Assembly: GCA_900540945.1 (NCBI GenBank) | Contig: UQHQ01000004.1 | Coordinates: forward strand, 51,490 to 115,489 | Source: an uncultured Collinsella sp. | GTDB taxonomy: Bacteria > Actinomycetota > Coriobacteriia > Coriobacteriales > Coriobacteriaceae | Reading direction: 5' to 3' | DNA: 64,000 nt | Part shown: positions 32,211-42,142 of the stretch, in pieces | How positions within the stretch are numbered: position 1 is the stretch's first letter | Layout: each line of letters opens with the position of its first letter | Program-made: the position numbers and the translations under genes | The notes under the pieces: model-generated | What the model saw: the letters and a program-made list of their open reading frames with translations, nothing else | The model's database searches: none | What the model was told of the DNA's origin: nothing

Positions 32211-34221
32211 CATGACGCTGTTTATCGCATCGCTTGCCGTCTCGTGCATCGGTGCGCTCGCCTCGGTTCTGCTGATCAAGGCCGATAACGCCGCCAAGAC
32301 CGCCGGCTGCCTTATCGGCGCCGTCGCCGCGGTGCTTTCGTTTGTGGCCGGTATCCAGGCCGTGCTGGGCGATGTCACGTCGGTCGACACCATCGTGTTC
32401 TTCCCGTTTGCCCATTTCCAGCTGCTGCTCAACCAGCTGTCCGGCCTGTTCGTGGCGCTCATCTCGGTGCTCGCGTTTGCCGGTTCGATCTACGGTCTCA
32501 ACTACTTTGATGAGTACCCGGGCAAAAAGGGCCGCGCCGGCTTCTTCTTTAACACCTTTGTGGCGTCCATGATGCTCGTCATCACCGCCGACAACGTGTT
32601 TTGGTTCCTGGTCGCCTTTGAGCTCATGTCGCTGACCTCGTACTTCCTGGTCGTGATCGAGGAGAACGAGAACTCCATCCATGGCGGTTGGCTCTACTTT
32701 GTGATCGCGCACGTGGGCTTTGTGCTCATCATGGCGAGCTTCCTCACCATGACCAACTTCGCCGGTGGCTCGTTTGCCTTTGCGGATTTCCGCGCCACGC
32801 AGTTTAGCCCCGCGGTCGCATCCGTGTGCTTCGTGCTCGCCTTCTTTGGCTTTGGCGCCAAGGCCGGTATCATCCCGCTGCACGGCTGGCTGCCCAAGGC
32901 ACATCCCGAGGCGCCGTCCAACGTGTCGGCCCTCATGTCCGGCGGCATGATCAAGATCGGTATCTTCGGCATCCTCAAGGTTGGTCTCGACCTGCTCTCC
33001 GCCTCGGGCGTTCAGGTCTGGTGGGGCCTTATGGTCATGGTCTTCGGCGCGATCTCGTCGGTCCTCGGCGTGGCATTCGCCCTGCAGGAGCATGACATCA
33101 AGCGCCTGCTGGCCTATCACTCCGTCGAGAACATCGGCATCATTCTGCTCGGCGTCGGCGCTTCCATGGCCGCCATGGCACTCAACTCGGTCGGCATCGC
33201 CGTCCTAGCTCTGATGGCCGCCCTCTACCACACGTTTAACCACGCGATGTTTAAGGGCGAGCTGTTCTTGGGCGCCGGTGCGCTGCTGTACTCCACGGGT
33301 ACGCGCAATATGGAGAAGATGGGCGGCCTGTTCCGTCGTATGCCGGCAACGGCCATCTGCTTCCTTATTGGCGCGCTTGCCATCTCGGCCATCCCGCCCT
33401 TCAACGGCTTTGTGTCCGAGTGGTTTACCTACCAGTCGCTCTTTAACGCCGCCATGCAGGGCGACAAGGCCGTCATGATCGTGGCTGTGTTCGCTGCCGT
33501 CGCGCTTGCCATTACCGGCGCGCTGGCTGTCACGTGCTTCGTCAAGGCCTATGGCGTCTCCTTTGCCTCCGCGCCCCGCTCCGAGGCCGCGGCCAATGCC
33601 AAGGAGGTTCCCGCCCCCATGGTGTTTGCGCAGGGCCTGCTCGCGGCCATCTGCGTCGTGCTGGGCATTGGCGCTCCCGTGATCGCGCCCGTGCTGGTCG
33701 ATGTCGCCGCGTCCGTGCTGCATCCGTACGGTGGCGTGTTTGCCGCCGAGGGCATGGAGCTCATGAACCAGTACTCCGGCGCTGCCACCTCCACGCCCGC
33801 GATCGCTATTGCGCTCGTGGTGCTCGTCGGCCTTGCCTGCGGTTATCGCAAGCTCAAGACCGTCGGCAAGGTGCAGAAGTCCCAGCCGTGGGCATGCGGC
33901 TATGCTCCCAACGAGCATATGCCCGTCGTGGCCACGACCTTTGCCTCCGAGGTGTCCTGGTTTATGCAGCCGCTCTACACGCTGCGTGACCGCTGCACGG
34001 CCGTCTGCTGGTCCATCGCGCACTTCTTCCAGAAGCTCACCGGTGTGGCCGAGGCTGTGGAGCCCGTACCCGACAAGGTTCTCGTCGATGCCCCGCATAA
34101 GGGTGTCGAGAAGCTCGCCGACCTCGCGACTAAGCTCGAGGGCGGCAACTACAGCATCTATATCTGCTACATCGTCGCGGCACTCGTGGTGTTCCTCGTG
34201 CTCGCCGTGCAAATGGGTTAA
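32203..34221 (+). CDS. hyfB: Hydrogenase-4 component B, proton-pumping-type membrane subunit
   Basis: A 672-residue polytopic membrane protein of the Nuo L/M/N (Mrp antiporter) family. Landmarks are VAFELMSLTSYFLVVIEE, the channel region GFGAKAGIIPLHGWLPKAHPEAPSNVSALMSGGMIKIG and the LAYHSVENIGII segment. About 15 hydrophobic helices are visible, with a C-terminal soluble loop (YAPNEHMPVVATTFASEVSWF) also typical of HyfB. It is a candidate ion-translocating subunit of the complex. Confidence 0.93.
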   Translation: MDSMTLFIASLAVSCIGALASVLLIKADNAAKTAGCLIGAVAAVLSFVAGIQAVLGDVTSVDTIVFFPFAHFQLLLNQLSGLFVALISVLAFAGSIYGLNYFDEYPGKKGRAGFFFNTFVASMMLVITADNVFWFLVAFELMSLTSYFLVVIEENENSIHGGWLYFVIAHVGFVLIMASFLTMTNFAGGSFAFADFRATQFSPAVASVCFVLAFFGFGAKAGIIPLHGWLPKAHPEAPSNVSALMSGGMIKIGIFGILKVGLDLLSASGVQVWWGLMVMVFGAISSVLGVAFALQEHDIKRLLAYHSVENIGIILLGVGASMAAMALNSVGIAVLALMAALYHTFNHAMFKGELFLGAGALLYSTGTRNMEKMGGLFRRMPATAICFLIGALAISAIPPFNGFVSEWFTYQSLFNAAMQGDKAVMIVAVFAAVALAITGALAVTCFVKAYGVSFASAPRSEAAANAKEVPAPMVFAQGLLAAICVVLGIGAPVIAPVLVDVAASVLHPYGGVFAAEGMELMNQYSGAATSTPAIAIALVVLVGLACGYRKLKTVGKVQKSQPWACGYAPNEHMPVVATTFASEVSWFMQPLYTLRDRCTAVCWSIAHFFQKLTGVAEAVEPVPDKVLVDAPHKGVEKLADLATKLEGGNYSIYICYIVAALVVFLVLAVQMG

Positions 34222-34233
34222 GGAGGGGAGAGC

Positions 34234-35160
34234 ATGAACAACATCGTACTTGCCGTTCTGCAGGGCGTGGTCGTTATGGCCGTCGCGCCGTTCTTCTCCG
34301 GTCTCGGCCGCGTGATCCGCGCCAAGATGCACAACCGTCGCGGCCCCAGCATCATGCAGGACTACCGCGACCTGGCCAAGTTCTTTGCGCGCCCCGAGTC
34401 CCAGAGCGAGGACGCGAGCTTTGCGCTGCGCATTATGCCGCCGCTGTTCTTCGCCGTCGCCTTTATGCTCGCGATGGGCCTGCCGCTCTTTACGGCGCAA
34501 AGCCCCATCCCAGTCTTTGGTGACGCCATCACCATCATGTACAGCCTGGCGCTCGCCCGCTTCTTCTTCGCCCTCTGCGGTGTGGATTCGTCCAACGCCT
34601 ACGCCGGTATCGGCGGCGTCCGCGAGCTGCTCATGAGCGTGCTCATCGAGCCGTCTATGCTGCTGGCGCTGTTTGCCGCTGCCCTGGTGTGCGGTTCCAC
34701 CGACATCGCCACCATGGGTCAGCACATCATGACGGGTGCCGTCGACGCGCCGGTCGCCGTGATCCTCGCCGGCATCGCCTTTGCGATCGCCTGCTACATG
34801 GAACTCGGCAAGCTGCCGTTTGACCAGGCCGAGGCCGAGCAGGAGCTTCAGGAGGGTCCGCTCGCCGAGCTTTCCGGCCCGTCGCTCGCCATGGCCAAGC
34901 TCGCCATGTCCATGAAGCAGGTCCTGGTCGTCGCCTGGTTCTGCGCGATTTTTGTCCCCTGGGGCGAGCCCGCGACCGTGGGTGCCGCCGCTGTTCTGGG
35001 CGCCGTCATCTTCCTAGTGAAGTGCCTGATCGACTTTGTCGTGTGCGGCGTGATCGAGAACTCCTGCTCGCGCTCGCGTTTTAAGGTGCTTGGCAATCAG
35101 ACCTGGGCCGTCGTGGGCATCGCCGTTCTGGCGTTTGTCTTCGTGGTCGTCGGCGTGTAG
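34234..35160 (+). CDS. hyfC: Hydrogenase-4 component C, NuoH-like membrane anchor
   Basis: A 308-residue membrane protein of the NuoH/HycD family that links the peripheral hydrogenase arm to the membrane arm. Visible are the N-terminal GRVIRAKMHNRRGPSIMQDYRDLAKFF loop, ESQSEDASFALRIMPPLFF, GIGGVRELLMSVLIEPSML and the acidic loop KLPFDQAEAEQELQEGPLAE. Eight hydrophobic segments fit the family. An AAGGAGGGGAG site precedes the start. Confidence 0.94.
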   Translation: MNNIVLAVLQGVVVMAVAPFFSGLGRVIRAKMHNRRGPSIMQDYRDLAKFFARPESQSEDASFALRIMPPLFFAVAFMLAMGLPLFTAQSPIPVFGDAITIMYSLALARFFFALCGVDSSNAYAGIGGVRELLMSVLIEPSMLLALFAAALVCGSTDIATMGQHIMTGAVDAPVAVILAGIAFAIACYMELGKLPFDQAEAEQELQEGPLAELSGPSLAMAKLAMSMKQVLVVAWFCAIFVPWGEPATVGAAAVLGAVIFLVKCLIDFVVCGVIENSCSRSRFKVLGNQTWAVVGIAVLAFVFVVVGV

Positions 35161-35175
35161 GAGAAGGGAGAAACA

Positions 35176-36633
35176 ATGTCATTTGCAGTCAGTCTGTCCC
35201 TTCTCGGCTTGGTCGCTATCGCGGCCCCGATGGTGGCCTCGGTGCTCGTCGCCCTGTTCCCCCGTCCGTACGCCAAGTGGTTCAGCGTTTTGGGTGCCGC
35301 CGTCTCGACGGTCTGCACCATCGCCCTCGCCGCGAATTTCGCCGGCGCCGGCATGCCCGACACGCAGGTCCCCCTGATCTCGTTTGGGCAGACCCTCGTC
35401 ATGGGATTCACCTTCGATCGCATGAGCACGCTGCTCGCGCCCGCCTTTGTGGGTATCGGCCTGCTTGTCGTGATCTATTCGATTCCCTATATGAGCGAGA
35501 ATAACCGTGAGCATCCCGACGCACCGCGTCGTCGCTTCTACGCGTACCTCGCGACCTTCATCGGCGCCATTGCCGGCCTCGTGTACAGCTCGACCCTTTT
35601 GGGCCAGCTCGTGTTCTTTGAGATCACGGGTGCGTGCTCTTGGGGCCTCATTAGCTACTACATGACGCCTACGGCCAAGAAGGCCGGCATGAAGGCCCTG
35701 ATCATCACGCATATCGGTGCGCTCGGCCTGTATCTGGGCGCCGCCATCGTGTTTGCCCACACCGGTACCTTCGCCATTACCGCGATTGCCGGCCTCGACG
35801 CCAAGCTCAAGGCTATCGTCCTTTTGCTCGTGCTGTTTGCGGCCTGGGCAAAGTCCGCACAGGTCCCCATGTACATGTGGCTGCCTTCGGCCATGGAGGC
35901 GCCGACGCCTGTTTCGGCCTACCTGCATGGCGCCTCGATGGTCAAGGTCGGCGTGTGCGTGTTCGCGCGTGCACTCGTCTCTGCCGGCGAGATTCCCGAG
36001 ATCGTGGGCTGGGTTGCCATTATCGACGCCATGGTCACCATGCTCTTTGGCTTCCTTATGTATCTGCCGCAAAAGGACATGAAGCGTCTGCTGGCCTTCT
36101 CCACGATCGCCCAGCTCTCCTATGTGTTCTTTGGTCTGGGCCTTTCGGTCTTTGGCAGCCAGCTGGCCTTTGATGGCGCCGTGTGCCATATCTTTAACCA
36201 CGCTTTCGCCAAGACCCTGTTCTTCCTGATCGCCGGTTCGTTCTCCTTTACGCTCGGCACGCGTATGCTGCCCAAGCTTCGCGGCATCGTAAAGAAGTAC
36301 CCGATCTCGGGCGTGGGCTTTGGTGTCGCGGCGCTCGCCATTGCCGGCGTGCCGCCCATGAACACGTTCTTCTCGAAGTTCCAGATCATCGCCGGCGGCT
36401 TCTCTGTGGGTGCCGGCAACGTCGCGATCCTGGTGCTCGTGTGCATCATGGTTGCCGAGACCGTCGCCACCTTCGCCTGGTTCCTCAAGTGGATGGGCTA
36501 TTGCCTGCCCGGCGAGCCGAGCGACGAGGTCGCTGCGGGAGCCCCGCTTCCCCGCGCGATGGCGTTCGTGTTCATCGTGCTCATCATCATGGTTATCGTC
36601 AGCGGCCCGCTTTCGGCCAGCTGGATCGGTTAG
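35176..36633 (+). CDS. hyfD: Hydrogenase-4 component D, antiporter-like subunit
   Basis: A 485-residue polytopic protein of the NuoL/M/N family; E. coli HyfD is 479. Landmarks are LVFFEITGACSWGLISYY, AAWAKSAQVPMYMWLPSAMEAPTPVSAYLHGASMVKVG and LLAFSTIAQLSYVFFGLG. The presence of HyfD, E and F in addition to HyfB shows a Hyf-type complex with several antiporter-like subunits rather than the simpler Hyc complex. Confidence 0.93.
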   Translation: MSFAVSLSLLGLVAIAAPMVASVLVALFPRPYAKWFSVLGAAVSTVCTIALAANFAGAGMPDTQVPLISFGQTLVMGFTFDRMSTLLAPAFVGIGLLVVIYSIPYMSENNREHPDAPRRRFYAYLATFIGAIAGLVYSSTLLGQLVFFEITGACSWGLISYYMTPTAKKAGMKALIITHIGALGLYLGAAIVFAHTGTFAITAIAGLDAKLKAIVLLLVLFAAWAKSAQVPMYMWLPSAMEAPTPVSAYLHGASMVKVGVCVFARALVSAGEIPEIVGWVAIIDAMVTMLFGFLMYLPQKDMKRLLAFSTIAQLSYVFFGLGLSVFGSQLAFDGAVCHIFNHAFAKTLFFLIAGSFSFTLGTRMLPKLRGIVKKYPISGVGFGVAALAIAGVPPMNTFFSKFQIIAGGFSVGAGNVAILVLVCIMVAETVATFAWFLKWMGYCLPGEPSDEVAAGAPLPRAMAFVFIVLIIMVIVSGPLSASWIG

Positions 36634-36646
36634 GAGGTAGAACGAC

Positions 36647-37300
36647 ATGGGTTATTCGATCGTCAACATCCTTGGCGGCCTTCTGATCGTCACGTCCACC
36701 ATGGTGGTTGTCTCCAAGAACATCAAACATTCCATCCACTGGTATGCGGTGCAGTCGCTGGTGCTCGTGGGGCTTCTCGCCACGCTCGGTGTCACCACTG
36801 GTGCGCAGGAGCTGCTTATGTGGGCTGGATCTGCCTTTATCACCAAGGTCGTCCTGGTCCCTTATATCCTCAACCGCGCATACAAGAAGATGGGCGAGCC
36901 GAGCGACGCATCGCTCAAGGCCGGCCTTAAGCCCGCGTGGGCCATTTGCATCATCGCCGTCGAGGTCGCGATTTGCTTTGCCGTCGTGACGCAGATCAGC
37001 CTGCCCACGGCCGAGGTCGCAACGCCTGCGCTCGCTATTAGCTTCGCTCACTTCTTTGTGGGCCTCACCTGCATCATCTCGCAGCGCAACATCATGAAGC
37101 AGATCTTTGGATACTGCCTTATGGAAAACGGCAGCCATGTGACGCTCGCGCTTTTGGCCCCCACCGCTCCCGAGATCATCGAGATCGGTATCGCCACCGA
37201 CGCCATCTTTGCCGTCATCATCATGTCCATCGTCGTGCGTCGCATTTGGGACGACTCCCACTCGCTCGATGCGCGCGACCTGTCCGAGCTGAGGGGGTAG
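36647..37300 (+). CDS. hyfE: Hydrogenase-4 component E, membrane subunit
   Basis: A 217-residue hydrophobic protein matching HyfE (216 in E. coli). Its first half has NuoK-like helices and SAFITKVVLVPYILNRAYKKMG; later QIFGYCLMENGSHVTLALLAPTAPEIIEIGIATDAIFAVIIM is a hallmark. It is likely to form part of the proton path between antiporter-like subunits. Short 13-base spacing after hyfD with AGGAGG. Confidence 0.92.
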   Translation: MGYSIVNILGGLLIVTSTMVVVSKNIKHSIHWYAVQSLVLVGLLATLGVTTGAQELLMWAGSAFITKVVLVPYILNRAYKKMGEPSDASLKAGLKPAWAICIIAVEVAICFAVVTQISLPTAEVATPALAISFAHFFVGLTCIISQRNIMKQIFGYCLMENGSHVTLALLAPTAPEIIEIGIATDAIFAVIIMSIVVRRIWDDSHSLDARDLSELRG

Positions 37301-37303
37301 TCC

Positions 37304-38863
37304 ATGGAAACGTTGATTCTCGCCCTGCTCGCGACTCCTTTGGTGTTCTCGCTGGTTATGGCGTTTTTGCCCAAGAACACGTCCTATAACGTGTTTGCCG
37401 GTCTCAACCTGGTCTCCGTCGCAGCCGTCCTGGTGCTGTCGATTATGACGGCCGGTGACGTCCTTATGAGCGGCGACACCGCGAGCGCTCTTGGCCTGTG
37501 GTTTCACCTCGATTCGCTGGGCGCCATCTTTGTGCTGCTCATCGGCTTTATCGGTTTTCTTACGGGGCTGTTCTCGCTGCCCTATGTAAAGGCCGATATC
37601 GAGGAGGGCTCCATGCCCGCCGAGCGCGCCAAGCAGTATTTTGCGCTGTTTAGCCTGTTCGTGTTCACCATGCTGCTCGCGTGCCTGTCCAACAACATGA
37701 TCCTCACGTGGGCCGCCGTGGAGGCAACCACGCTTTCCACCGTGTTCCTCGTGGGTATCTACAAGAACAAGACGGCCCTCGAGGCTTCTTGGAAGTATGC
37801 GATGGTCTGTACCGCCGGCGTGGCCTTTGGCCTGTTCGGTACGCTGCTGATCTACGCCAACGCCGCCGACGTGATTCCCAACGCCCACGAGGCCGCATTC
37901 CTGTCGTGCGTGCTGCCGTATGCCGACCAGTTCGACCCGACGCTCATGCGCCTCGCCTTTGCGTTTATCGTGATCGGCTTTGGCACCAAGGCCGGCCTGT
38001 TCCCCATGCACACTTGGCTGCCCGATGCCCACTCCCAGGCCCCGAGCCCTGTCTCGGCCCTGCTCTCGGGCGTGCTGCTTAAGTGCGCCATGCTTGTGAT
38101 CATGCGCTTCTATGGCTTTACCATCCAGGCCGTGGGCGCCGAGTATCCGCAGCTTTTGCTGCTGATCGTCGGCACGCTGTCCATTTTGGTGGCGGCACTT
38201 TCGATGTTTCGCCAGGACGACCTCAAGCGCCGCTTTGCGTACTCGTCTGTGGAGAACGTGGGCGTTATCGCCCTGTGCCTGGGTATCGGCGGCCCGCTGG
38301 GTATCGCCGCGGCCCTGCTGCACTGCGTGTTCCACGGCTTTACCAAGACGCTTGCCTTCTGCGTGTCCGGCAACATCCAGCACGCCTTTGGCACGCGTAG
38401 CCTGGCTAAGATTCAGGGTGTCGTCGAGGTTGCCCCCGCAACCGCCGCGCTCGCCATCTTGGCACTGCTCGGTCTTGGTGCCTTCCCGCCCTTTGGCATG
38501 TTTATCTCCGAGTTCCTGACTTTTGTCGCCGGTGTCACCGCCGGTCCCATGTGGCTGGTCGTCGTGGTCGCCCTCGGTCTTACCGTGGCCATCTCCGCGC
38601 TCACCCGCATCGCACTCAAGTCGGTGTTCGGCCATGCGCCCCAGGGCATGGGCAAGCATGAGGCCCCGGCGCTCATGCTTATCCCCGAAATCATCCTGGC
38701 CGTCATGATCTTGTGGTTTGGCATCGCCACCCCGCTGCCTCTCGTGCACGGTGTGGAGACCGCGACCGGCATCGTGCTCGAGCAGAGCACCGAGGAACTT
38801 CACGCGACGCCGATGTACCGCGCTGTGTTCGGTACCGAGACCGCTCAGAGCGAGGTGGAGTAA
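37304..38863 (+). CDS. hyfF: Hydrogenase-4 component F, antiporter-like subunit
   Basis: A 519-residue NuoL/M/N-type polytopic protein (E. coli HyfF 526). Visible are LTWAAVEATTLSTVFLVGIYKNKTALEASWKY, GFGTKAGLFPMHTWLPDAHSQAPSPVSALLSGVLLKCAML and FAYSSVENVGVIALCLGIGG. It begins 3 bases after hyfE. Together with hyfB and hyfD it gives three antiporter-like modules. Confidence 0.93.
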   Translation: METLILALLATPLVFSLVMAFLPKNTSYNVFAGLNLVSVAAVLVLSIMTAGDVLMSGDTASALGLWFHLDSLGAIFVLLIGFIGFLTGLFSLPYVKADIEEGSMPAERAKQYFALFSLFVFTMLLACLSNNMILTWAAVEATTLSTVFLVGIYKNKTALEASWKYAMVCTAGVAFGLFGTLLIYANAADVIPNAHEAAFLSCVLPYADQFDPTLMRLAFAFIVIGFGTKAGLFPMHTWLPDAHSQAPSPVSALLSGVLLKCAMLVIMRFYGFTIQAVGAEYPQLLLLIVGTLSILVAALSMFRQDDLKRRFAYSSVENVGVIALCLGIGGPLGIAAALLHCVFHGFTKTLAFCVSGNIQHAFGTRSLAKIQGVVEVAPATAALAILALLGLGAFPPFGMFISEFLTFVAGVTAGPMWLVVVVALGLTVAISALTRIALKSVFGHAPQGMGKHEAPALMLIPEIILAVMILWFGIATPLPLVHGVETATGIVLEQSTEELHATPMYRAVFGTETAQSEVE

Positions 38864-38866
38864 CGA

Positions 38867-40639
38867 ATGATTGAAACTGAGAACAAGGTGTACGCCCGTC
38901 GCTGCGAGAGCCATGTCGAGGCCCTGCGCCGCGCCGTTCCGGGCTGCATCGAGAAGGTCGAGTGGCAGTGCGAGGACCAGCTGACGATCACCGTCAAGCA
39001 GGACAAGCTGCCCGAGGCCGTCCACTACCTGTATTACGAGCGCTACGGCTGGATTCCCGTGATCATCGGCAACGATGAGCGCAGCCTGTGCGGCCGTTAC
39101 GCCGTGTACTATGTCATCTCCATGGAGGGGGAGGACCCCGGTTGGGTGACCGTGCGCACCGAGGTCGATCCCGCCAAGATGACGTTCCCGTCCGTGACAC
39201 CGTTCGTCCCCGCCTGTGTGTGGGGCGAGCGCGAGCTTCGCGACATGTTCGGCCTGATCCCCGAGGGTCTGCCCGACCGTCGTCGCCTGGTGCTGCCCGA
39301 CGATTGGCCCAGCGGCCTGTACCCGCTGCGCAAGGACTCCATGGACTACCGCTTCCGTCCCGCTCCCGCGAGTGACATGGAAAACTACGAGTTCTTGGCC
39401 GATACCAAGGGCAAGGAGACCACACTTGTCCCCATGGGCCCGTTGCACATTACCTCCGACGAGCCCGGCCACTTCCGCCTGTTCGTTGAGGGCGAGACGA
39501 TCGTCGACGCCGACTACCGCCTGTTCTACGTGCACCGCGGCATGGAGAAGGTCGCCGAGACGCGCCTGAACTATGACGCCGTGACGTTCCTCGCCGACCG
39601 CATCTGCGGCATCTGCGGCTGCGCCCACTCGGTGGCCTACGCCGAGGCCGTCGAGCGCGCCCAGGGCATTCATGTCCCGCCGCGCGCCCAGTACATCCGC
39701 GCTATCATGCTCGAGGTCGAGCGCCTACACTCGCATCTGCTCAACATTGGCCTGGCGTCGCACTACACGGGTTTCGACTCCGGCTTCCAGCAGTTCTTCC
39801 GCGTCCGCGAGAAGTCCATGGACCTGGCCGAGAAGCTCTCCGGTCACCGCAAGACCTACGGTCTCAACGTAATCGGCGGCGTGCGTCGCGACATTTTGGC
39901 CGAGCAGAAGCTCTCCACGCTCACGACCATCCACCAGCTGCGCTCCGAGGTTCAAGAACTCGTCGACGTGCTGCTCTCTACGCCCAACTTTATCGAGCGT
40001 ACGAGCGGTATCGGCATTCTGGACCGCAAGATCGCTCGCGACTTCTCGCCGGTCGGCCCGCTCATGCGTGGCTCGGGCTATGCCCGCGACGTGCGCTTTG
40101 ACCATCCCTTCGACGGCTACGCCGATCCGGACGTCCAAAAGATGCATGCTGCCACGGCCGACACCTGCGATGCCTTCGGCCGTACCGCCGTTCGCATCCA
40201 GGAGGTCTACGATTCGATCGACATGATCGAGACCATGCTCGAGAACTGCCCGTCGGGCCCCATCCTCACCACGGATTGGGAGTACACCCCGCACAAGTAC
40301 GCCATCGGCGCCACCGAGGCGCCGCGCGGCGAGGACGTGCACTGGGCCATGCTCGGCAATAACCAGAAGTGCTACCGCTGGCGCACCAAGGCCGCCACGT
40401 ACAGCAACTGGCCGGTCCTGCGCTACATGTTCCGCGGCAACACCGTGGGCGACGCGGCGCTGATCGTCGGCTCTCTCGACCCGTGCTACTCCTGCACCGA
40501 CCGCGTGACGGTGACCGATGTCGCCGCCAAGCGCGACCATGTGCTCGACAAGGAACAGTTCGAGAACGTCTGGCGCGACAAGTCGCCGCTTGCGGGCGAG
40601 GGCACCATGGCCGCTCCGCTCGATGAGGAGGCGCTCTAA
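38867..40639 (+). CDS. hyfG: Hydrogenase-4 component G, [NiFe] large subunit fused to a NuoC-like domain
   Basis: A 590-residue catalytic subunit. The N-terminal 170 residues are the NuoC-like 30-kDa domain; the rest is the NuoD-like [NiFe] subunit. Nickel ligands are in RICGICGCAHS (L1) and DPCYSCTDR (L2). After that Arg, 44 residues remain and would be removed by HycI during maturation, more than the 32 I recall for E. coli HycE. The gene starts 3 bases after hyfF, with GAGGTGGAG upstream. Confidence 0.95.
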   Translation: MIETENKVYARRCESHVEALRRAVPGCIEKVEWQCEDQLTITVKQDKLPEAVHYLYYERYGWIPVIIGNDERSLCGRYAVYYVISMEGEDPGWVTVRTEVDPAKMTFPSVTPFVPACVWGERELRDMFGLIPEGLPDRRRLVLPDDWPSGLYPLRKDSMDYRFRPAPASDMENYEFLADTKGKETTLVPMGPLHITSDEPGHFRLFVEGETIVDADYRLFYVHRGMEKVAETRLNYDAVTFLADRICGICGCAHSVAYAEAVERAQGIHVPPRAQYIRAIMLEVERLHSHLLNIGLASHYTGFDSGFQQFFRVREKSMDLAEKLSGHRKTYGLNVIGGVRRDILAEQKLSTLTTIHQLRSEVQELVDVLLSTPNFIERTSGIGILDRKIARDFSPVGPLMRGSGYARDVRFDHPFDGYADPDVQKMHAATADTCDAFGRTAVRIQEVYDSIDMIETMLENCPSGPILTTDWEYTPHKYAIGATEAPRGEDVHWAMLGNNQKCYRWRTKAATYSNWPVLRYMFRGNTVGDAALIVGSLDPCYSCTDRVTVTDVAAKRDHVLDKEQFENVWRDKSPLAGEGTMAAPLDEEAL

Positions 40640-40640
40640 T

Positions 40641-41357
40641 ATGCTGAAGCTTTGGAAGGTCAACGCCAAGGCCGGCGACGCGACGGTCAAGTACCCGTTT
40701 GCGCCGTTCCCCACCAATAAGGACATGCGCGGCAAGCCCGAGCACAACGCCGAGCTCTGCATCGCCTGCGGTGCCTGCGGCGTGGCGTGCCCGGCCGATG
40801 CCATTCGCATGGACACCGACCTTGCGGCCGATACCATCACCTGGTCGATCGACTACGGCCGCTGCATCTTTTGCGGCCGCTGCGAGGAGGCCTGCCCCAT
40901 GGAGGCCATCAAGCTCACCGAGGAGTTTGAGCTGGCCGTCATGAGCAAGGACGACCTCACCAGCAAGAGCGTCTATACGCTCGAGCACTGCTCGCGTTGC
41001 GGCAAGCCGTTTGCCCCGCACAAGGAGATCGACTACGCCAAGCGCCTGCTGCAAAAGGCCGGCGGCATGGAGGCCGAGCAGGCCGCCCGTACCGTCGGTA
41101 TGTGCCAGGAGTGCAAGCGCGAGCTCGATGCCCTGCGCGCCGCTTCGGCCGTAAAGACCGGCAACGCGCGCGGCATGGCTGCCAACGAGACGCTTGCGTC
41201 CGGTGAGCCCCAGGGCCCCGGCATGGAGTATCTGGGCGGCCACGGCGTGAACCCGGAGTATGTCGACCGCGAGCTCAACCCCGATGCGCCCGAGATCCCC
41301 GCCGGTCCGGCGCCGGTCGAGGGCATCATCATGGATTTTGAAACGAAGGAGGAGTAA
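40641..41357 (+). CDS. hyfH: Hydrogenase-4 component H, NuoI-like ferredoxin
   Basis: A 238-residue iron-sulfur protein carrying electrons to the [NiFe] site. Two [4Fe-4S] motifs are CIACGACGVACP and CIFCGRCEEACP. A C-terminal zinc-ribbon-like pair, HCSRCGKPF and GMCQECKREL, matches HycF/HyfH. An extra tail of about 60 residues (rich in Gly, Pro and Glu) makes it longer than E. coli HyfH (181). It starts one base after hyfG stops. Confidence 0.92.
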   Translation: MLKLWKVNAKAGDATVKYPFAPFPTNKDMRGKPEHNAELCIACGACGVACPADAIRMDTDLAADTITWSIDYGRCIFCGRCEEACPMEAIKLTEEFELAVMSKDDLTSKSVYTLEHCSRCGKPFAPHKEIDYAKRLLQKAGGMEAEQAARTVGMCQECKRELDALRAASAVKTGNARGMAANETLASGEPQGPGMEYLGGHGVNPEYVDRELNPDAPEIPAGPAPVEGIIMDFETKEE

Positions 41358-41359
41358 CC

Positions 41360-42142
41360 ATGGCCGAACCCACGCTTTTGCCCGAGCGGCTTCAGTACCG
41401 CCCGACCAAGATCGAGCTCGACGAGAGCATCGAGAAGGCCAAGGCGACTCTTCTTAAGAAGATCAAGCGCTCGGTGTACGTCTACCGTGTCGACTGCGGC
41501 GGCTGCAACGGCTGCGAGATCGAGATCTTCGGTTCCATCACGCCCGTCTTCGACGTCGAGCGCTTTGGCATCAAGGTCGTGCCTTCGCCCCGTCACGCCG
41601 ATGTGCTGCTGTACACCGGCGCCGTGACGCGTGCCATGCGCATGCCGGCCCTGCGCGCCTTTGAGGCCGCACCCGATCCCAAGATCGTGGTGTCCTATGG
41701 CGCGTGCGGTTGCACCGGTGGTATCTTCTACGACAACTACTGCGTCTGGGGCGGCACGGACAAGATTCTGCCGGTCGATGTCTACATCCCCGGCTGCCCG
41801 CCCAGCCCCGCGCAGACCATCTACGGCTTTGCCATGGCGCTCGGTCTGCTGGACCAAAAGCTCCATGCCGAGACCACGGTGGAGGCCGCCGGCGAGCAGG
41901 CCGATATCCTGCACCCCGGCGTGCCGTACAAGCTGCGCGTTGCCATCGAGCGCGAGGCTCGCGCCATGAGCGGCTACCGTTACGGCCGCGACCTGGCCAA
42001 CGAGTTTATGGATACGCTCGAGGGCGCGCCCAAGGGCGATATCCGCGGTGCCATGGCGCTGCTCATCGATAAGCAGGACGATCCTCGCCGCGTTGAGGTC
42101 TACTCGGCGCTGCAGGATCTGGTGCTGGCCGGAGGTCGCTAG
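41360..42142 (+). CDS. hyfI: Hydrogenase-4 component I, [NiFe] small subunit (NuoB-like)
   Basis: A 260-residue subunit binding the proximal [4Fe-4S] cluster through DCGGCNGCEIEIFG, SYGACGCTGGIFYDN and PGCPPSPAQTIYG. This is the NuoB/HycG pattern; the extra clusters of uptake-hydrogenase small subunits are absent. E. coli HyfI is 252. The GAAGGAGG site lies in the end of hyfH. Confidence 0.94.
   Translation: MAEPTLLPERLQYRPTKIELDESIEKAKATLLKKIKRSVYVYRVDCGGCNGCEIEIFGSITPVFDVERFGIKVVPSPRHADVLLYTGAVTRAMRMPALRAFEAAPDPKIVVSYGACGCTGGIFYDNYCVWGGTDKILPVDVYIPGCPPSPAQTIYGFAMALGLLDQKLHAETTVEAAGEQADILHPGVPYKLRVAIEREARAMSGYRYGRDLANEFMDTLEGAPKGDIRGAMALLIDKQDDPRRVEVYSALQDLVLAGGR

Noticed and set aside
36599..39673. 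A 1024-codon open frame on the minus strand across hyfE, hyfF and hyfG
   Set aside because: It is a complement-strand shadow of GC-rich genes: no ribosome-binding site, His/Gly/Glu-rich low-complexity product, and well-supported genes on the other strand.
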